A stretch of 64,000 nucleotides of DNA from Heterobasidion occidentale (Eukaryota > Basidiomycota > Agaricomycetes > Russulales > Bondarzewiaceae). Shown in pieces: positions 47,918-60,155 of this stretch. The DNA lies in NCBI GenBank assembly GCA_039111635.1, contig JBCAQO010000009.1:1054001-1118000 (forward strand), read 5' to 3'. A program made the position numbers and the translations under genes. Numbering within the stretch: position 1 is the stretch's first letter; each line of letters begins with the position of its first letter. Under the pieces are notes generated by a model. It was given only the letters and a program-made list of their open reading frames with translations. It was not told where the DNA came from and ran no database searches.

Positions 47918-50900
47918 TAGGACTTGTGTGCGTGTGTGCGTTATGGCGTGGTGTGGTGGGACTTTGGGCATTTTTTTCGGCTTTGTTTTGTTTTGTTTTT
48001 TATTGGTTGGGCTTTGGGCCGCGCACGTCTTCACGGGATATCATCGTGTCGACGGTGGCGCCGACGACGATAACGACGACGACTGCACGTTTCTACCTCC
48101 TATTCATGTCATGGTACGGTATATATATATATCCTCGTCCCCTCTTCCGTCTTTCGCCTCCTTTACCTCCCCTCATCCTATTCTCCCATGGTCTCCATAC
48201 CACCGCGTCTCGCGTCCGTCTTCACTTGCCATTCTTGTGCCATCGAGCCTTCTCATGGCGTGTTGTTTTACTTGTCGGCCTGTTCGTCTTTTTTTTCGCG
48301 TTTCTGTCTGTCTGTTGATCCGCCTGTCTGCGTACCACTCCGCCCGGCGCTTTTTTTCTTTTTCTTAACTGTCTGTTTCATGTTATACATGGCGGTGACT
48401 GTATGAACGCCTACCTATCTATCTATCTATGTCTGTCTGTCTGTCTATCCTGCCCGGCGTCTTTTCATATATATTACAAGTTCAGTTTCACAGCGCACAT
48501 GCGTGCTCGTAGGCAGCCTCGTAAGAGCGCACACTGTGACTACTCGATGCCCTTCCCCCTTCCTCTTTGACTTTCCTTTTTTTCCGGTAAGATCGTGTTG
48601 TCAATACTGGTGTGAGTGCACGGGTACAAGCTGAGGTCGTTGGGTGGGCCATCGGAGTACACACGTTGATCTTTATCGTCAGCAAGGAAAATGGGCAAGT
48701 CGTCCGGCGTTGCTACTGGAAAGGGCAGGGGCAGAGAGGCCATAGTTCATCCATCAAGCGCTGGGGGCTTCTTGCAGTATCGAGTACCGATTGAGTTCAT
48801 GCACCGAAAAGATCAGTTGCACGCAGACAGACAAAGGTGGGTGTAGCCAGAGTCGTCGAATTTGGAAACATCAAGCGTGCGAGATCGGTCGGCCATTGTG
48901 CGTGAGCTGAAGGGGGGAGAGGGGAGGGCTGAGGAGACCGCACATTTCGTGTGTGTTTATCGTTCACGTACACAAGCCGCGGGAAGATCGTGCCCCTTTG
49001 ATTCGGTCCAAGACAGGTAGCTTGCAGATCCCGATTTCACATCACCCTCTGCAGATAGGCTCAGCGTACCACTAGTAGTCAAGGCGCACGGAGATATCCA
49101 TCGCCCGCGTTATCCCCCGGCTTGAAACAGAAATCGGTACATTCAGCATAGTGACTGCCGAGTTGATTGCTCCTTTAGTTCTGCCAAATGAGCATTTGCC
49201 TATGTTGAGATGTTGCCGAGGTGGAGAGCCTGTACCGCCAGACATGACACAACACAGATGAGGCCCTGGGGCTCCGCCTCCGGAAGTGCAAGGTTTGTCA
49301 GAGGTTTTCGGCTTGTGTGTTTGTAATGTTGAGCTGCGGCGAGAGTGTCAGGTACGAGTGTGTGCTGCGTACGACGGAGAATGGGATTGGGTGGGTGGGT
49401 AAGATGGATATGACTCCCTGAGAATTGGGGGTGACAAGCAGGTGAATGGAAGACGTGATTTGTTCCGCAGGGTTAGCGCCATCGAGGTGATGTGATGGAC
49501 TGGATGAATGAACAACACGACATTTGGGAGGATGAATAGGACGAAGGTTTAATGACACTCGGGGGCATCGGGGTGCAGCGCATCAAGCCGGGCCCAAGTA
49601 TTTCGCAATGCGTCCCGCAGGATGTCCGGAGACACACCTCGATGGGGGCAAGTGCGCCGCCATTGTCTCGTCTTCCTTGCGAGAGCGACGCGACCGGTAG
49701 AGGTCGGGCGCGAGCTGTGGCGCCTGATATGGCCGCTACCTCGGGATAAGGAAGGTTCTGTAGTACGACGCGTCGTGCAAAGTGTGCTGCTGATGGAGCT
49801 CTGGCGGTGTTCCGCGCTGGCAGGAGCATGACGAGCGCAACTTGTCAGGAAAGGGGGGAGTGCCACACGTGTGGCTGTGAGGAGTCGCAAGGCGTCTGAG
49901 AAACCGGTTGCTGGTGCGCGCATCAGCGACAATGAGCCTGCATAGAGTCTACAGTCAGCGTGTCGCAACGGAGCGCCCCTTCTGCTCCAAGTTGCATTCG
50001 GCGATGAGCTACGTGAGGAAGACATCAGCGCTCATTGTCTATTCGCACAGGTCGAGCCAGTTATTTCTGATGGCTCCTTGGTTGAACCGTCGATCAGCTC
50101 AAGTTGAGCCGGTGCAGTACTGGACAACCAATAGACATGCTTCAGAGACGGACGCAAATGCGATGCTTTCTGTAGCGCCAGTCCACAATTCCGAGGGTGA
50201 ACCGGGTGCTGATGGGCGTTGAAACTTGGTAAGCGAGAGATAACAATCGTTATATTAGTCGAATCGTTTGCTTTGGTTCGTCAGGGTAGCATTTCCGACA
50301 ACAAACAGTCGAGACGCTGAACTGGGATGGATTAGAAAAGCTGTGGAGTAGGTCATTATCATCGACTTACGAGACGCGTGATCGGAGAGCTGGGTGGTCA
50401 TTCATAGATGGGTATCTTCGTTAGTAAATCAGGGAACGGCTGTCAACTGCGTGGCTGTGGATTCGCTGACATGGAGAGCAAGTTTTATGAATCTGAAGCT
50501 CAACAAATGAAAAATCTGAAGAGTAGATGACGCATTAGGACAAGCAGAATCAGTGGACCCAAAACTTACTCGATGAAGATAGCGAACTTTGTACATGGCG
50601 TCTGGCAGCGATACCCTCTCCAATCTCAATTTGCGTCTGCTTACGCCGCTCATTCGGCCATATGTTTGAGATAGACATGCTAAGTCACATCTCCGCTCAG
50701 CAACACATTGACTTAGTGACCACATCCTGAAGTTTGGCAATATTGGGAGAATCTCATTGTGATGATAAATACGCTCGCCTGTGTCGGCGTAGAAACAGAT
50801 GGTGGAAGTGATGACTCGTTCATTGTGAGTGCCAAAATGGTAGAGAAAAAATATAATGAACACCATGCCTCATTTTTGGCTCGGAAGCTGTTCCCTGGTA

Positions 50901-52749
50901 TGTTTGTAGCATTTTAGATGCCCACGCCGGATTGCCTTCCAGTTTTGATTCAATTTCTGGAGATGTTGGGGATGTTGCTTCGAGGTAATACTCGCGAGAG
51001 TTTATTTAGAAGGTAGTAGTGCTCTGCCCCTTCAATGACCGACGTGGATATGTGAGTGCCGGAAAAGTCCCGAGTTGCGCCTTGCGGAAAATAGAATTGA
51101 GTCCCCGACGCTCAATCTCGCCCAATCCGTAGCAATCTTGTCTCAAAAATTACTCTTCTGGCAGATCTACAGCTCTTTTTGGGAGCGATGATCACAAGGG
51201 AAATCAACACAGCCAAATTGGGAATCTAGATTTTGAGTTACCATGCAGTCCGACGTTGAGCTTCGTTGCTACAGAGACCGGACACTTTGATGGCTCCCAC
51301 TCTCTTTCATCTGCTCAAACCATATACATCGGCTCATCAACTTATGACAAAGATAGCCCGTTTCCTATTACAGTGACTTGCTCAATTGTAAACCCCAACC
51401 TTGCTTTCGACAGAGAGCCATATACATGTTGCGTGACACGCCCACAGTAAAAGGGGCTATGTTTCCTCTCCAAAGCAAAGCAATGTGATGCTGTGGATGT
51501 AGGTCCATCTTTGGAGGTAAGCATATCATAGCTCGGTACAGGAAGGCGGCTTACCTCCACTTTTTGTGCTAGTACAATGAAATTCTCAGGCCTTCGATGA
51601 GCGTTGTAGACGCAATGAGAAGATGATGTTGACGACAAGAGAGGTCAAGAAAAACCACACAATGATTGCACCTCTTGATGAGTTTCGTCTAATTCACTCA
51701 GACTAGAAGGTAAGGTATCTTCACAGCAGTTCATTAGGACTTTTATACAAATGCCGAGATATGAGGTGCGTCGGAATTGTAGTGTCAAACTCTTGCCGGT
51801 ATGAATCACTCTCTCCACAGTACTCTCTACCTCTAGGTCTCAATCATCCCGTGCAGAACTGTAATGTTTTATGCTTGAATTAAAATGTCTAATCATAAGA
51901 TGAGGTTTGAAATCATTGCACATTGAATGCATCTTGTTCTTCCGCTGTTTTTCACAAAACTCTGGAACCTCGCTCAAACCATAACAGTTCAAGTGAATAT
52001 CTGGTATGGACAGTTCATACATATGTATCAAACTTCGACATCAAACTAGACCTGACTGACTTGATGCGTTCGCACATGCAAGCTGATGGACTCATCAGCG
52101 AATACTTGGTAAGGACTGTTTTTTTTGCTGCGCTGGATATGAAGGCGATGCGAATAAAGACTTATGCCTCTGATTCGGCCAATTGCAAGAATGATCGCGA
52201 CCAAGTATGTACCTTTCTATGCTTGTCTTGACTGTTTGTTGAAAATGATGATCATATCCTCAAGATTCGTGTTGATAATATAGGAATACCTTCTAGTCCA
52301 GGTTGACAATCACTAGTCGGCCTGCGGAACTCTGACTCACAGGCGAGCCTGGTCAATTTCTCTCTGGGTCAATAGACAGTGATGATTCTGACCAATCAAG
52401 ATCAAATGGTAACTTTCAATTCAGTGTTCGCTTCTATCTAGTTATGATCGTGCCCGTCCCTCTTTTGTAGCACTGTCCGTCCACATTCTTATGGACTGGT
52501 TTTCGACAGGCCTACTTGGATGCGAAGCTATTCCACTATGGCCTGTAACACGTCGTCCATTCCATAAGCTAGGTCAAGATTCGTATCGTGAGGATAAAGA
52601 GTTGTTGTTGTCCAACAGAGCAGTTTCTCCATCTTGCTCTTATCCATTGGGTACCTGCGAGATACTTGAGCTTCACCGCTTCACCATTATTATACTGTAT
52701 CAACGCTTTCATCTATCATCAGTTCCAATCACCATTCCTCTCATGTACA
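47918..52749. other. 4.8-kb stretch without a supportable gene
   Basis: Starts with the T-rich 3' flank of the phosphodiesterase and a CTAT/CTGT microsatellite. The largest frames (158 codons minus at 49549-50025, 145 codons minus at 50429-50866) show no domain. From about 50.2 kb the DNA becomes AT-rich, as around P1, but I found no further module of the P1 array here. The last 200 bp are the promoter side of P2. Confidence 0.4.
48414..48449. repeat. CTAT/CTGT tetranucleotide microsatellite
   Basis: CTAT units followed by CTGT units head to tail downstream of the phosphodiesterase gene; a compound tetranucleotide repeat. Confidence 0.85.
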
Positions 52750-53828
52750 ATGCCTTCTACTACATCCCCCGTTGTGCCCCGCGTCTCCACCATGCTCCAT
52801 ATGCTCCGCCTTTCCAACCGTGGTCCTGCTGCGAGTTCCAAACAGCCTTCCACGTCTCCAATCTTTCTTCATATCTCTTTCACGGCCATGAAGGACCGCT
52901 TCAAGTCCATGAGCAACCGCTGTCTTGGTACGCAGCGAAGATGTTCTCATCCCATTGATCATGAAACTCATATGGATGTGATATAGCAAAACTTCGTCCT
53001 TCCAAGAAGACATCGAGACAAGCTGACGCTCCTAGCGCCGTCCAGCCTGCATCGCTCAACGTTTCCGGGATGTTGATGGTAGCGTTCATCGCCAACGAGG
53101 ACCCCATTTCCTCCAGTCCTGCCAGGATCCACACGCACATCAGCTCGGTTCAAGAGATCATACCAAGAGTCACAGATGTCAGCGTCCCCGAGGTCAATCC
53201 TCACCCTACCAATGTCCATTCCAGAGTGCAGGAGACAGGACCAGACAATGCCAAGAACACAACTATCACTTTCAACGACTTCGCTCCCATCCTGCAACGC
53301 TTCGACGAAGAGATGCAGCATCTCAATGCTCTCATCTCCACCGCCGAGAAGGCATTACACCTCGAGGACAACACCTGTGAAGCTGCCTTGGCTCCCCTCG
53401 CCGAATACAAGAGCGATTGTGAAAGCAACTTCATCGAAAGCGAGCGGTCATCATCTCCAGTTCTGCTGGACGAATCAATCATGGCAGATGATGACATGAT
53501 CGACATAGTCATGGCCACGGCATTCAAGGAGTTAGAAGAAGAGGCAGAGCTCACGATGGAGGATTCGAGCATGGCCTGGTCTGACACACAAGAGGTCGAC
53601 ATGATTGACGAATCCCTGGACCCAATCCTGAAGTTTATCCCAGAAGTCGAGCTGGTTGAGATAGCACCAATATCGGTGTGGTCCCCATGCCCGTCTCCAA
53701 AGGCTCAGTGGAAAGAGGAGGTCGATCTGGCGGACATCTGGAAAGATATGGACCTGGCGATCACAGAGGTTGAGGCAATGGGGCTGAGGGATGAAGTTTT
53801 AATCAAGGCAAAGGAGTTTGTCTGCTGA
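52750..53828 (+). CDS. P2: unrecognised protein, paralogue of P1
   Basis: Two exons, 52750-52927 and 52987-53828, give 339 residues; the intron is 59 nt (GTACGC...ATATAG). Exon 1 begins MPSTTSPVVPRVSTMLHMLR and ends SMSNRCLG. It has the same 178-nt length and phase as P1 exon 1. Exon 2 opens KLRPSKKTSRQAD, passes through an acidic helical middle (a possible coiled coil around FAPILQRFDEEMQHLNAL) and ends with the shared block ELVEIAPISVWSP, VDLADIWKDMDLAITEV, MGLRDE. Function unknown; no signal peptide, membrane segment or known motif. P2 is 46 residues longer than P1, mainly in the middle. A second Met in another frame upstream (52744) is rejected because only this frame matches P1. Confidence 0.65.
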
Positions 53829-55106
53829 GCGGTGGAGGGAGTTTGGCGGCTGCGTGGGGTTGTGGGGTTGCAGTCGTGTACCGGAGGTCTGGTGGAGGTG
53901 TCTCGGACGGTGGTTTCAATGTGGTCTGGCAGGTAGATCCCAATTCGTGACCGGGCTTTGCTTACTGGATTGCGGCGATTCTTCTGTTTCGGGATGACAC
54001 ACAAAAGGTTTGAGGTCCTGTTTATTGTTCGTCTTTTGTTATCTGTTATCTATGGGCAGAGGGCCACAATTGTCGATGCTTGATGCAGTGTCCTCCTGGC
54101 CAGGGGATGTTGTGGATGGTAGAGGCAGGAGTGGTTGGCATGGGGGCGTGCTTGTTTTACTTTTTTTTTTCCATCATATCGAACACATACTGCTGATCTA
54201 CTTGAGTCTTCATTACAGGTCCTCGCTGGTAAGCATATGCACGGTGAAGCCCTATTGTCGTCACTCCTCAGAGCAACCTCAGTCGGTGCGGAGTGGCCAT
54301 CTTCTTGGGAACAGCATATCATGAAACACAACATCAAACGTTCACGGTACGAGGCCCTTCTCAACTCGTATAATACATGAGATTGATTTCTATGCTCCTC
54401 CACAGAGACTTGAACTGTGATTGCTCAGTGTTTAATAGATTCTTCTGTCTGCGGCGGTGCTCCCCCGGCCGGGAACGCTGCTAAGGATGGAGGCGTCTAT
54501 GGTCTACACTGAGTGATCGCACCAGGTGAGTAGTTATTTGATCAGGAAATTCTTTTCATGTGGGGTTTTCTTCGACAGCGTCTCTTCTTAGGTTCTGGAT
54601 CCAAACATAAGTTGTCCCAGGATTTCTTCATTTTATTTCTATTCTATGAACTCTACTGCTGAGCGTCTGAGATCTTTTGCAGAAGTCACCATATTTTAAT
54701 TGATGTCGCAGGTAAACTTTTTCCTTTATTTTTTTCATTCTAGATGTCTCTTTCTGTCGTAGTTCGTGTCGGTGAGTGTATTTGTACCTTCGTTATTGGA
54801 ATTGTACCGTGCTTGTGATGTAGGAGTGGTTGAGAGGTCATGGTGAGTGCCATTCATTCAACGTCTGCTTTGTGTTCTTATTCTATTCAACAGATGACCA
54901 TCGCATCCTGTACACGAAAAAGACGAGTGCTGTTTCGATTGTCCATACCATATCCTGCCGTACTGATGTATATTGTCCTAGCTGCTGCAAGTCGAAGGGT
55001 TGGGGAGCTTAGAAGTGAGTTTTTTATGTCTATTACATTCACCATATGCTGACAGTTAGACAGGTGTTGATGTTTGACGTAAAGGTAGGTCCATTCCTTG
55101 AGTCTT
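53829..55106 (+). other. conserved P2 3' flank: decayed small gene plus intron-like insert
   Basis: From about 53845 to 54160 this matches the P1 3' flank base for base over long stretches (for example TTTCAATGTGGTCTGGCAG and GTTTGAG after CACAAAAG). It preserves the exon blocks of the candidate gene at 17866-18394, with a TGA at the position of a CGA codon and no matching start. At 54231 the match stops inside GTCCTCGCTG and resumes at 54892 with ATGACCATCGCATCC. The 660-bp insert begins GTAAGC and ends CAACAG, so it has intron-like ends. It contains a degenerate CCGGCC hairpin (about 54451-54482) and a CCAAACATAAGT phrase like the array. Homology to the P1 side continues to 55100, where the LTR begins. 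Confidence 0.6.
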
Positions 55107-55685
55107 TGTTATGACTTGACCAATTGGGGCCCTTCGGGTTGGTCTAACCGATGGTTCAAGCATCACATGCTAGGCGGCTCCACTACAGAGCGTACATCAA
55201 GGTATTCAGCATGTCCTTAGGAGCCGACTGGACCAATGGTTCTTCAAGACATCGGTAGAGGCTATATTAGAGGGACATGAGGTTCACATAGTGATAAGAT
55301 AGGCATTCACATGCCATGGGCTTAGGGCTTATGGGTAAGCACCTCGTCGCACCAGGATGAATTGGTGCGACTGGAGAAAGTACAAGAGTAGGCACTGGCT
55401 GAGAGAGACGGCGCACACAGCTCTCCTGGGATGGATACCTGGAGAAGCATACGAACTCTTACCCTATACCCTATACAGTATATAAGGCCCATAGAATAGG
55501 CTGAGGATCTTCAGTCTATTCTCTTTGTACCTACACAGTCCACACACTGTGTAACTTAGAGCCAATCATTATTCCCTCCTGTATCGTTGCCCGGTACAGT
55601 CGAGACTACGTCCACCACTCAGTCCATCATGCAACCTAGGGAAGAACCTGTTACTCTTGGGTTACTGAACGAGCAGTTCGTAACA
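55107..55685 (+). repeat. 5' LTR of retrotransposon 1
   Basis: Bounded by TGTTA at 55107 and TAACA at 55681-55685, the TG...CA inverted ends expected of an LTR. It contains a TATA-like ACAGTATATAAGGCCC at about 55477-55492, followed by TTCTCTTTGTACCTACAC where transcription would start. The boundary is also the end of homology to the P1 locus. The primer-binding site after 55685 is not obvious. Confidence 0.7.
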
Positions 55686-55919
55686 CTAGAATAGACTCGC
55701 TTTTACCCCTACCTTGCACCACTCTCTGCTTGCTACCACACTCTCTCTCACAACCCTCATCGGTGGCATAGACCCCCACCGAAGAGAGTTACTTCACACA
55801 CCCTGGAGCAAGACCTAGGCCTAGGATATCCACCAGGCACTAGACGAACCCACAACCAACTTTGACAGAACAATTGTCCTATCCATCAAAGGGGAAACCG
55901 CTGGTATTATTCCGACACC

Positions 55920-57284
55920 AATCGGCCAGCTCCCCCAAACTTTGATAACTGCTCATACCGAGAAGGACAATATTTCTTCACAAGAGAAGACAAAACAGAA
56001 GCTGAGTGGGCTTGGGACAAAATAGCAGAAGACTGGGTAGAGCCACCCCAGTACAGAGACCCCAAACTGGAAATCCCGGATACATTGGAAGAAGAAGAGG
56101 GAACATCCAAGTCCGAATCCTTGGATATTCAAATACTGATCAACATCCGAAATATTGAAGATAACACTATCATGTCGACAAACGTTACAGCTCCCCCTGC
56201 AACCCGATCGTCCAGAAGGGGCAAGCTTAAACTCCCCGATAACTTCGAGGGAGATAGAACACAATCGCAGAAATTCATCATGAATTGCCTCCTCCTTTTT
56301 ACAGCAGAATCAAACTGATACCAGATGGATGAGGACAAGGTTTCCCTCGCCCTCTCATGCATGAGATATGGAACAGCCGGCATCTGGGCCGAAGGTTTCT
56401 TGAAGAAGACAGTAGGGGCGACCCCACCCAAAGACCTTGGGACTTGGATGGACTTCTACGACAAGTTTAAACTTCAGTTCAAGGAAACAAACCTTACGGA
56501 CAAGGCCCGAAGTGCTCTCATGTCTTTCTCTCAAGGGAAGATGATGGTGGATGAATACTCCAATCAATTTATCCTTATAGCTGCCAACGCCGACATCACC
56601 GACAAGGAACAAGTTCCTTACTTCCAGAGAGGGCTCAATCTAAGGGTCATGGACAAAATCTATGACAAAGAAACACTGCCAAAGAATATGATCCAAGACT
56701 GGGTCAATACTGCCTGTGAAATAGATGGACGCTTGAGGGCCCGAAGTGCTCAAAAGGCGATCCTCGCCAACTCCACCTCATTCTGAAGCGACTTCCTCAA
56801 TCGCTTTCACCTCCAACCCGCTCGCCGCTATAATTCTACCAATGCTCCTCGCAGAATGAACAATCAGGTGGTTGACATGGACATTGACGCCTCTTGCAAA
56901 CGAGACGCCAACCGAAACAAGCGTGTATACAATGGCAAGAGACTCACCCCTTTTTCCTGCTACAATTGTGGGAAACCAGGGCACGGGATAGCTGATTGCC
57001 GTTCCCCTCGTAGAGGTGTTCCCCCTTCTCGAGGAAATCCGCGCAAGTTGATGGGCGGAGGAGGTAGAAGAACTTGTGCTGCAGACATGGAGGATAAAGA
57101 CGAGCAAGAACCCCCGCTGGGAGACGATGTGGGAATTCATCGAGGACTGGAGGAGGGGAGTTCTCATGGCCACCACTGTCGGGTACCACAACCTGGTAAT
57201 TTGGTGGAACATGAGGACCCTTCCGCGAGAAGGGGAGGATCAAGCCAGAGCAATGGAGAGCACTACGTACCGCCTAACGGATGA
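55920..57284 (+). pseudogene. gag of retrotransposon 1 (in-frame stops)
   Basis: One frame runs from about 55920 to 57284, interrupted by TGA at 56316 and 56784. The central part resembles a Ty3/Gypsy capsid (FEGDRTQSQKFI, GTWMDFYDKFKLQF, QGKMMVDEYSNQFI). A nucleocapsid zinc knuckle follows: CYNCGKPGHGIADC, matching C-x2-C-x4-H-x4-C. The true start is not clear because the frame is open upstream of 55980. Confidence 0.8.
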
Positions 57285-57514
57285 CGAGGCAATGGACCCG
57301 TCCGTGATACTGATGGCGTCCGAGCGCTCTTCCAAGAAGTAGGGGAGGCCAAGGCCAAATGAATGTTGGTGGATCTGGCAGAGGATTCTTCCTGACCTCT
57401 CCTTCACCAGCCAAAGAGAGAGGGTTGAGGAAACTCAAGTATGATTCCCCGTCGTGTATTCAAGTCGGAGCAATGAACAGCCACATCATTACTCCCATTC
57501 AACTTGACGTGTAA

Positions 57515-59320
57515 TTGACAACTCGAGGAAGAAGCGCTGGAGCCAGAGCTGCCATTGACTCAGCCTGCGAAGGGATTTTGGTAAATGAGAGATGGGTACG
57601 AAAACACAACCTTCCAACCTATCCCTTAAACCGCCCTATCCGTGTTCGCAACGTTGATGACACCATCAACAAGGCAGGCCTCATTCAACGAGGCCTAGAC
57701 ACGAATCTCACCGTCAAGGACAGGCGGGGGAGAACCCACACCGAACGCGTCCAAATGTTCATCACCAATCTAGGGAAAGATGACATGCTCCTAGGAATGG
57801 ATTGGTTGAAATACCACGACCCCTCCATCAGGTGGAGGCGCTGTGAGGTACACTTTGATCAATGCCCCAGAGATTGCCAACAACCACATGGGTTTACCAA
57901 GGCAAGGGAAGAGCCTACCAAGAAGGCATGGCTAGCAAAACTACGCGGTGACAAGATTCCTCAGCAGATGAAACCGCATCTTGTCTCTGAACTGGTAGGA
58001 CCTTCGTGGACTTGGACAAAAGAACAATGGAGCCAAGTACCTGCGAAGGAATGAAAATCTCAGTTCCTCTCCCTGTTGGAGCACAAATCCCGACAAGCCA
58101 AGGCTCAGAAATGGCTCAAGGAGCAAGTAACCGAAAGGAAGGAATGCCGGCAGGCTCAGCAAGAGGCAGCCCAGAGCGAAGCTTCAGAAGAAGTTGCTAA
58201 CAAAGCGCAAACACTGTTTGACTCCTCCACAACGGATAGCGGAAGAGAACCCATCATTAGAAAGGTAGCTCCAGAGCCCTCAGGGTTCGCAAGCTTTGAC
58301 GAAGACCTGAAGGAGGAAATCGACACCACTGACTTGAAGAATTGCGTGCCGTCAGAATATCATTCCTACCTCAACATCTTCAGCGAGAGACGATCACAGA
58401 GACTCCCCCAACACACGATATGGGATCATGGGATAAATCTCAAGCTGTCCTTTAAACCCCAGGCTCCAAGAATATTTCCCTTGAGCCCGGAAAAACACGA
58501 CGAGCTAGGGAAATTCATCAAGGAGCATCTTTCTAGGGGAACAATACGTCGGTCAACAGCACATAGCGCAGCCTCCTTCTTCTTTATAAACAAGAAGGAT
58601 GGAAAGCTCTGCCCGGTACAGGACTATCGCCACCTCAACGAACATACCATTCAAGATGTCTGCCCCCTACCATTAATCCAAGAACTACTGGATATCATTT
58701 AAGGAGCAATGGTATTCTCAAAGCTCGACGTTCGGTGGGGATATAACAACGTGCGCATCAAGAAAGGAGACGAATCCAAGGCGGCTTTCGTCACACCCTT
58801 GGGGCTCTTTGAACCTACAGTAATGTTCTTTGGGCTCTGCAATTCCTCGGGAACCTTCCAGGCCATGATGAACATGATTTTCCAAGAACTCATCTTGGCC
58901 TAGAAAATAGCAGTATATATGGACAACATCCTCATCTTCATGAAAACCACAGCAGAACACATTGTGATTGTTCGACAAGTCCTCCAAATCCTACGCAACA
59001 ACGATCTTTACCTCAATCCAGAGAAATGCGAGTTCCACAAGGAAAAGTTAAACTACCTGGGGTACACGATTTCAAAAGACCATGTCGCCATGGAAGACTC
59101 AAAGATTGAGGCCATCCAGGAATGGCCCGTCCCTCGCACAGTCCGCGACATCCGCTCTTTCTTAGGCCTAGGGAACTTTTATCGGTGATTCATTGACAAG
59201 TTTTCCTTAATCGCCTGACCCCTGCATGACCTCACCAAGAAAGACACAAGATGGGACTGGACCATGGAGTGCCAACAGGCGTTTGACCGATTAAAGAAAG
59301 CCTTCATCAGTCAACCTGTC
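57515..59320 (+). pseudogene. pol of retrotransposon 1: protease and reverse transcriptase (in-frame stops)
   Basis: All pieces lie in one frame, broken by TGA at 58052, TAA at 58700, TAG at 58901, and TGA at 59186 and 59216. Protease region: AAIDSACEGILV, where the usual DSG is changed, then DMLLGMDWLKYHDP. Reverse transcriptase: GTIRRSTAHSAASFFFINKKDG, then FSKLDVRWGYNNVRI, FGLCNSSGTFQAMMN and YMDN in place of the catalytic Y-x-D-D. RNase H onset: WTMECQQAFDRLKKAF. Most stops are one C-to-T or G-to-A step from a sense codon common in relatives (often CGA). Confidence 0.85.
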
Positions 59321-60144
59321 TGTTAGGTCGGAGACCTATCACGTGCACCGATGCACGAAGGCTAAACCTCCACTGGTTCGTATAATCGTAGACTCCAATG
59401 GATAAAGACGATGGATCGTCTTTGGGCTCTTTCGAGGAACTCGGGGTCGCTGTCTGCTTTGTTCTCGAATAGATTGAGAAGATGATCTTCGAGGTCTTCT
59501 CGATGATGAGGAGGAACCGGATGATCTTCTCCTGTCCAACAGATGACACGAGGGGGTGTCCAACTGAGAACGCGGAAGGCAGCTAGTCCGGTGTAGAAGC
59601 GGATGAGTAGAGGGAGGGGAGGGAAGGGAGACGAGTCCAGTGCGTCGTCAGACCGTGCAAAGAGTTTCTCAGATCTGACAGAGATCACGAAGCGTGGGCT
59701 AGGAAGGTAGCCAGACGCCGGGTGCAGTGCAGAGATCGAGTGTATTACAGGTGAACGAGCTGAGCTTCTTAGAAGCTCATCTCGGCTATTTACGTACAGA
59801 AGTGTCTAGGGCAGGATCCAGATCTGGTCTGTGCGCTTCTTAGGTACCGAAGTCAACGATCGAGATCCGTAAGCTAGAATACCTCATCGACCTGCCATAT
59901 AACCAAATATAGTAATCCGATCACTAATGTCTATCCACATCTTCGATCGATCAAGAACCAGGAACGGGGGTCAGGAACCAATGTCTGTCCACATCAAGAA
60001 TCAGGAACCAGAAGTCAGCGTTCATGCATCAGCATGTAAATGGTAAGGAGTCATGGAAAGCGGTCCGAGTCTGCAACAAGTCCGAAGCACTTGACCAGCC
60101 CATCCACTCACGTGCGAAGCACGTGTTAGGACGCGGTCCTAACA
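59321..60144 (-). repeat. 3' LTR of retrotransposon 2
   Basis: 824 bp, bounded by TGTTAGG at 59321 and CCTAACA ending at 60144. Each end carries two consecutive hairpins: TAGGTC-gga-GACCTA (59324-59338) and CGTGCA-ccga-TGCACG (59342-59357) at one end; CACGTGC-gaa-GCACGTG (60109-60125) and GTTAGGAC-gcg-GTCCTAAC (60125-60143) at the other. A polypurine tract adjoins the right end on the minus strand, which fixes the orientation. Confidence 0.85.
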
Positions 60145-60155
60145 CTACCCCCTCT

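Larger units (their letters stand above)
55107..59320 (+). mobile_element. Ty3/Gypsy LTR retrotransposon 1, inactivated, 3' part displaced
   Basis: A 5' LTR (55107-55685), gag with a CCHC knuckle, protease, reverse transcriptase and the start of RNase H lie in order on the plus strand. The gag blocks share one frame, and so do the pol blocks. The copy is closed by stop codons only, with no obvious indels. At 59321 a second LTR element interrupts it, so the rest of pol and its 3' LTR should lie beyond the window. The insertion site is the 3' flank of P2; GTCTT at 55102-55106 would be the left target-site duplication. Confidence 0.85.

Noticed and set aside
47074..48318. 414-codon frame across the PDE 3' end
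   Set aside because: Only the part around 47400-47680 looks like PDE tail. The start is out of frame with the PDE exon and the end runs into T-rich 3' flank.
49549..50025. 158-codon minus-strand frame rich in Arg and Ser
   Set aside because: The composition fits a random GC-rich frame; no domain seen and opposing frames are equally open.
53829..54160. P1 and P2 flanks as the two LTRs of one element
   Set aside because: They lie 35 kb apart in opposite orientation, lack TG...CA ends and contain exon-like text; duplication of a gene block explains them better.
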